A DNA stretch of 17,624 nt from Bacteroidales bacterium (GTDB lineage Bacteria > Bacteroidota > Bacteroidia > Bacteroidales > P3), in the NCBI GenBank assembly GCA_900769785.1, contig CAAGHV010000079.1, positions 1-17,624 of the forward strand, in the 5' to 3' direction. A program made the position numbers and the translations under genes. Positions 13,676-17,624 of the stretch are shown one piece after another. Each line of letters begins with the position of its first letter. The first letter of the stretch is position 1. The notes below the pieces were generated by a model, which had not been told where the DNA came from, did not search any database, and was given only the letters and a program-made list of their open reading frames with translations.

Positions 13676-14420
13676 GCCGTTGCCTTTGTGTTTTTAGCCC
13701 TTTGGGCAACGGATTGGGCCGTGATGCCTAACGGGGGATGTAAATTTGTGCTTACACCTACATTTTTTTACCCAACGGCAAGCTACTCACTGTATCTCAA
13801 TGGATTTGGCAATGTTGTAGTAGCTATTGGCAAATGTAATGCCAGGTGTGGCATAATGCCTATGCGTGGGTACGATGGTGCCCACACGGCTGTTCCGTAA
13901 TTACTACAAAGCCCGTCGGTAATTGCCACACGGCTGTGCCATAGTTCCGAACGCTATGGTGGCTATTGTACTGAATGTATAGTTGCGTTTGTGCTGAATA
14001 TATGGTTGCATTTGTGCTAAAACAATAGTTTCCTTTCGCCGTAAGGAGATATTCCTTTCGCCGAAAGGGAATATCGCTTTCGCCGTAAGGGAATACTGCT
14101 TTCGCCGAAAGCGTAGTATATAATCAGCACAAAGTATAGTATATGTTTAGCACAAACTGTATTATCATTTTAGCAGAAATATCGGTATATTGGTGGTAAT
14201 TGTGGCACACACCTGTGGTAATTATGGCCTATGGCGGTGGCATTTATGGCACACCCCTATGGGCATTATCCAACTATGTCACAGGCATTATGATACTTTT
14301 GGCAAGGCATTGCCTAAGGGTGGTATAGGCGGTATATGGTTGTGGTGAAGGTGGTATATCATGGGCAGGTGGGCGGTGGCGGTTTTCCCGAAAGGGTGGT
14401 ACAAAAAGGTGGGTGAAATA
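13676..14420. repeat. Long array of about 32 degenerate 22-23 bp quasi-palindromic units
   Basis: The gene-free region between metK and the glycosyltransferase is periodic at 22-23 bp, clearest from 13968 to 14375. GTRCT recurs at 13968, 13991 and 14014. CTTTCGCCG lies in units starting 14032, 14054, 14076 and 14098. AGCAC/AGCAG recurs at 14126, 14149 and 14172. GGTAATT or GGCATT recurs at 14195, 14217, 14239, 14262, 14284 and 14306, and GGTRK at 14331, 14353 and 14375. Many units have dyad symmetry: CCTTTCGCCGAAAGG (14054-14068), GCTTTCGCCGAAAGC (14098-14112), AGGCATTGCCT (14305-14315), and CCATAG with CTATGG (13939-13959). The CTTTCGCCG units alternate between GTAAGG and GAAAG forms. No convincing protein is encoded. 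The array may be a binding platform for a protein spaced two helical turns apart, or a repeat family without function. Confidence 0.75.
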
Positions 14421-14500
14421 TGGTGCATGGGTGGTGGCTGTACAATAAAAAGGCCGTTGGTACGTTTATGACCGTTGTACAATATATAATATGTAGAGAG

Positions 14501-15745
14501 ATGAGACGTGCGCTAATGATTGTTGACCATTTTCCGCCATCGTTTGCCCCTCGAATGGGCTATCTGGCCAAGTATATGAAAGAGCTGGGCTGGGACGGCC
14601 GTGTGTATGCGGTGGCTCATAGCCGTGATACTGCCAAGTTTGATACACTTACGGGCTACATTGCTGCCGAGGAGGTGCCTATGCCAGTGTATAGCCGCAG
14701 GCACTCTATCAACAGGTTGGCAGCCGAAGTGCTGGGACGCTTGTGCGGAGGACGGGGCTGGAGCATGAACGACGAGCGAATGTTTCGCCACATTATGAAC
14801 AGCATAGATGGGCGCTACGATGTGGTGCTGTGCTCTACGGCAAGTTTTTTTCCGCTATTGTGTGCACAGCGTGTGGCACGTCGGCTGGGGCTTCCGCTGG
14901 TGCTGGACTTTCGTGATATCTATGAGCAGGACCCCTATATGTACCCTGCCGAAGGCCTTGCAGGGGCACTGCGAAAGAGGCAGATAAAGCTCCGCAACAA
15001 TGCCATAGGGCGTGCCGACGCTGTGGTGTCGGTATCGGAATGGCACCGCAAGCACCTGGGGCAATACAACAGCAACAGCTATCTGATATACAACGGCTAC
15101 GACAGCGACACCTTTGTGCACACTCCGCCACAACCCACACGGCAGTTTACCATCAGCTATACGGGAAGCGTGGCTCCTACCAACTGCGAAGGCTCGCGCA
15201 ACCCCGAGGTTCTGTTTGAAGCCATAAGCCGTTTGGCAGGCAAAGGCATAGGCCCCGAGCGGCTACGCCTGCGGTTTTATACCGACGATGCCAGCAGGCT
15301 GTACCTCGGCAAGGTGGGCACCAAATACAATATAAGTGAATATCTCGACATCAACGCATGGGTGCCACTGCACGAGGTGCCGCAGATATTGGAACAGAGC
15401 AACGCACTGCTGGTGCTGGTGGCAGCGGCCAACACACATGGTATAATGACCACCAAGGTATTTGAATACCTGGCCGCTGAAAGGCCTATAATATGTGTAC
15501 CCGACAGCCGGTGCCCGGTGGCCAAACTGATAGAGCAGGCCGGTGCAGGAGAAGCATTTGACTCGGCCGACAGCTTGTGCCAATATCTTGAACATATATA
15601 TAATGAATGGGCTACCACCGGAGTGGTAAAATGCGATAGCAAGAGGGAGTATATCCAACAATTTTCGCGACGCCAAGAGGCAGCTGAGTTTACGAAAATA
15701 CTCGACGCTGTGGTAGAAAAAAAATTACCCGAGCGAGGAGTTTGA
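14501..15745 (+). CDS. GT-B glycosyltransferase (GT4-like)
   Basis: This 414-residue cytoplasmic or membrane-associated glycosyltransferase probably transfers a sugar from a nucleotide donor onto a cell-surface glycan; donor and acceptor are unknown. The N-terminal half has the start MRRALMIVDHFPPSFAPRMG typical of Bacteroidota GT4-like enzymes, then VVLCSTASFFPLLCAQRVARRLGLPLVLDFRD and DAVVSVSEWHRKHLG. The linker YLIYNGYDSDTF and the strand FTISYTGSV open the C-terminal Rossmann half, with INAWVPLHEVPQILEQSNALLVL and the donor-site region GIMTTKVFEYLAAERPIICVPD (about residues 318-339). I prefer the ATG at 14501; an upstream in-frame ATG at 14420 would add 27 residues that fall in repeat sequence. 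It looks more GC-rich than argS or topA, stands alone behind the long repeat array, and has no polysaccharide genes beside it. Confidence 0.88.
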   Translation: MRRALMIVDHFPPSFAPRMGYLAKYMKELGWDGRVYAVAHSRDTAKFDTLTGYIAAEEVPMPVYSRRHSINRLAAEVLGRLCGGRGWSMNDERMFRHIMNSIDGRYDVVLCSTASFFPLLCAQRVARRLGLPLVLDFRDIYEQDPYMYPAEGLAGALRKRQIKLRNNAIGRADAVVSVSEWHRKHLGQYNSNSYLIYNGYDSDTFVHTPPQPTRQFTISYTGSVAPTNCEGSRNPEVLFEAISRLAGKGIGPERLRLRFYTDDASRLYLGKVGTKYNISEYLDINAWVPLHEVPQILEQSNALLVLVAAANTHGIMTTKVFEYLAAERPIICVPDSRCPVAKLIEQAGAGEAFDSADSLCQYLEHIYNEWATTGVVKCDSKREYIQQFSRRQEAAEFTKILDAVVEKKLPERGV

Positions 15746-15815
15746 TTTTCAGGGTGGTAGCAGACACATCGAAAAAAAATATTTATTTTATTCTTCGTAT
15801 TAGAAAATTTATCTG

Positions 15816-15823
15816 TTACTTTG
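15816..15823 (+). promoter_or_regulatory. Putative -7 element for topA
   Basis: TTACTTTG (one mismatch to TAnnTTTG) with GC following lies 126 bp before the topA ATG. TTCG at 15794-15797 is a weak -33 box at 18 bp. The remaining leader is A-rich with no clear structure. Confidence 0.4.
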
Positions 15824-15949
15824 CAAAAACAAAACGCACCGAAAGGCGCGCACAAAAACATTGGTAAGGAACTGAAACTTCTAGACTTACCCCACACTAT
15901 TGATAGAAGAGTAAAAACAGAAAAACTGGTAAACGCTAATAAATTAGGT

Positions 15950-17624
15950 ATGTCGAATAATCTAGTAATTGTAGAGTCGCCGGCGAAAGCTAAGACCATA
16001 GAGAAATTTTTGGGTAAAGACTATGTTGTAAAGTCCAGCTACGGACACATACGCGACCTGAGCAAGAGTGGCAAAGGTATAGACACACGTAATAACTTCG
16101 AGATGCAGTATGAAATACCCGACGAGAGGCAGAAGCTTGTATCGGAACTACGAAAAGCCGTAACCAAGGCAGAGGTAGTATGGCTTGCTTCCGATGAGGA
16201 CCGCGAAGGGGAAGCCATAGCCTGGCACTTGAAGGAAACACTGAACCTAGACGATGCCAAGGTAAAGCGCATAGTGTTTAACGAGATTACCAAAACTGCT
16301 ATACTTACGGCTATCAACAATCCGCGCGGAATTGACATGAACCTAGTAAATGCCCAGCAAGCACGCCGTGCGTTGGACAGATTGGTAGGTTTCGAGATTT
16401 CGCCAATATTGTGGCGAAAAATTAAGCCGGCCCTATCGGCAGGACGCGTTCAAAGCGTGGCAGTACGCCTAATAGTGGAGCGAGAAGAAGAGATACGTAA
16501 ATTTAAGACACAATCATACTTCAAGGTAATTGCCATATTTGACATACCCGGCGACGACAAGCCCCTAAAGGCACAGCTGTCGCAACACTTCGACACCGAA
16601 GAAGAGGCATACCAATTCCTAGAAAGCTGCCGCGAGGCAACATACGTTGTAAGCAGCATTGATAATAAAGCCGCCAAGCGAAGCCCGGCACCACCGTTTA
16701 CCACCTCCACACTACAACAGGAGGCAAGCCGCAAACTGGGATTCCCCGTTGCTCGTACAATGCAAGTGGCTCAACAGCTATATGAAAACGGGTTTATAAC
16801 ATACATGAGAACCGACTCGGTAAACCTTTCGAGCCTGGCACTGAGCATGGCCAAAGACGAAATTACACGCCTATATGGTAGCGAATACGTAAAGACAAGG
16901 AAGTACCAAACCAAGACCAAGGGCGCACAAGAAGCCCACGAAGCCATACGCCCTACCAACCTGGCCAATGCAACAATAACCGGCGACGTAGCACAGAAAC
17001 GATTGTATGAACTAATATGGAAACGCACCATAGCATCGCAAATGAGCGACGCCGAACTGGAGAAAACCACCATACGAATAGATATATCAACCCGCAAGGA
17101 GAACTTCAACGCTTGGGGCGAAGTTGTTAAATTCGACGGCTTCCTAAAAGTATATATGGAATCGACCGACGACGAACAAGACGACGAAGGCGAAAACATT
17201 CTTCCACCATTGAAATCGGGTATGGCGTTGGAGATGAAGAAATGCGAAGCAGCACAACGTTTCACCGCTCATCCGCCTCGCTACACCGAAGCAAGCCTGG
17301 TGAAAAAGATGGAAGACCTGGGTATAGGACGACCATCAACATACGCCTCTATCATATCAACAATACAAAACAGAGAATATGTGGTGAAGGACGACCGCGA
17401 TGGACAAATGCGCCCATACACAGTGCTAAGTATATCGGGAGCCAAAAAGACGCTGAAAAAAACTACCGCCGAAGAAAAGACAGGCTTTGAAAAGGGAAAA
17501 CTATTCCCCACAGACATAGGAGCAGTAGTCAACAGTTTCCTTATCGAACACTTCGAAGGTATAATGGACTACAACTTTACGGCAATAGTAGAGAAAGCTC
17601 TCGACGATATAGCAGAGGGCAACA
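15950..17624 (+). CDS. topA: DNA topoisomerase I (type IA), cut by window end
   Basis: TopA relaxes negative supercoils by passing strands through a transient single-strand break. 558 codons are present without a stop. The TOPRIM domain begins at NLVIVESPAKAKTIEKFLG (4-22) and includes the acidic SDEDREGEAIAWHL (81-94) that binds magnesium. NEITKTAI, NAQQARRALDRLVGFEISPILWRKI and LSAGRVQSVAVRLIVEREEEI follow. The active-site tyrosine is Y285 in GFITYMRTDSVNLS. ARPTN-type EAHEAIRPTNL and RFTAHPPRYTEASLVKKMEDLGIGRPSTYASI are also present. The missing C-terminal end would hold the zinc-ribbon or lysine-rich tail region. The ATG at 15950 gives the family start MSNNLVIVESPAKAK. It follows the glycosyltransferase after 204 bp with its own promoter-like box. 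Confidence 0.97.
   Translation, partial: MSNNLVIVESPAKAKTIEKFLGKDYVVKSSYGHIRDLSKSGKGIDTRNNFEMQYEIPDERQKLVSELRKAVTKAEVVWLASDEDREGEAIAWHLKETLNLDDAKVKRIVFNEITKTAILTAINNPRGIDMNLVNAQQARRALDRLVGFEISPILWRKIKPALSAGRVQSVAVRLIVEREEEIRKFKTQSYFKVIAIFDIPGDDKPLKAQLSQHFDTEEEAYQFLESCREATYVVSSIDNKAAKRSPAPPFTTSTLQQEASRKLGFPVARTMQVAQQLYENGFITYMRTDSVNLSSLALSMAKDEITRLYGSEYVKTRKYQTKTKGAQEAHEAIRPTNLANATITGDVAQKRLYELIWKRTIASQMSDAELEKTTIRIDISTRKENFNAWGEVVKFDGFLKVYMESTDDEQDDEGENILPPLKSGMALEMKKCEAAQRFTAHPPRYTEASLVKKMEDLGIGRPSTYASIISTIQNREYVVKDDRDGQMRPYTVLSISGAKKTLKKTTAEEKTGFEKGKLFPTDIGAVVNSFLIEHFEGIMDYNFTAIVEKALDDIAEGN

Noticed and set aside
13677..13712. CCGTTGCC / GGCAACGG hairpin as a terminator
   Set aside because: An 8-bp stem with a 20-nt loop and no T-tract after it on either strand; it is better explained as part of the periodic array.
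13489..13731. 80-codon frame starting MLCFVLAFFLCGCNQ, lipoprotein-like, after AAGGAG
   Set aside because: Only the first 15 residues look like a signal peptide. The rest is Phe/Ser/Cys-rich with no protein character, it lies antisense to the metK leader and promoter, and it runs into the repeat array.
13676..14420. CRISPR array
   Set aside because: There is no constant repeat separated by unique spacers; the 22-23 bp units touch each other and drift gradually. No cas gene is nearby.
14420..14500. Upstream start for the glycosyltransferase
   Set aside because: The added 27 residues come from repeat-like GGTGG sequence; the conserved start MRRALMIVDHFPPS is at 14501.

Overview
The window looks like chromosomal DNA from a member of the Bacteroidota, most likely order Bacteroidales. 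Three things point there. The protein set includes DUF1599, DUF4293, a DoxX/MauE-type BT_3928-like protein, HU-related DNA-binding proteins and an acyl-ACP thioesterase. Several genes have the TAnnTTTG type of -7 promoter element used by the Bacteroidota primary sigma factor. Shine-Dalgarno sequences are mostly missing. I cannot name genus or species; Ile codons are notably ATA-rich.

Layout. (1) 1-1024, minus strand: folP followed by the start of cdaA. (2) 1188-3998, plus strand: a compact operon of DUF1599, a DoxX/MauE-type membrane protein with a thioredoxin-like C-terminal domain, a secreted TlpA-like thioredoxin and a four-helix DUF4293 protein, closed by a strong terminator. (3) 4128-5342: a tyrosine recombinase gene with all six catalytic residues, enclosed by perfect 32-bp inverted repeats. 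This looks like a small invertible cassette. The right repeat carries the -7 box of a near-consensus promoter whose -33 box lies inside the cassette. (4) 5340-7510: a roughly 320-nt leader made of 22-bp periodic units, then three HU-related genes and a small lipoprotein gene, closed by a strong terminator. (5) 7799-8794, minus strand: a nucleoside-recognition (Gate) membrane protein. (6) 8925-12000, plus strand: a C_GCAxxG_C_C family protein, argS and an acyl-ACP thioesterase, then a terminator. (7) 12091-13590, minus strand: metK with a long leader containing a probable SAM-II riboswitch. (8) 13591-14500: a large gene-free region, most of it a degenerate array of 22-23 bp quasi-palindromic units. 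(9) 14501-15745: a GT-B glycosyltransferase. (10) 15950-17624: topA, cut by the window end.

Most genes are housekeeping: folate, c-di-AMP, SAM, arginyl-tRNA, fatty-acid release and DNA topology. The unusual part is 4.1-7.5 kb, where a self-enclosed recombinase cassette may switch a promoter that reads through a repeat-rich leader into three nucleoid-type DNA-binding proteins. The same style of 22-bp periodic repeat recurs at 13.7-14.4 kb and, more weakly, at 7.6-7.8 kb, so it appears to be an intergenic repeat family of this genome. No tRNA, rRNA, CRISPR array or insertion-sequence transposase was seen.
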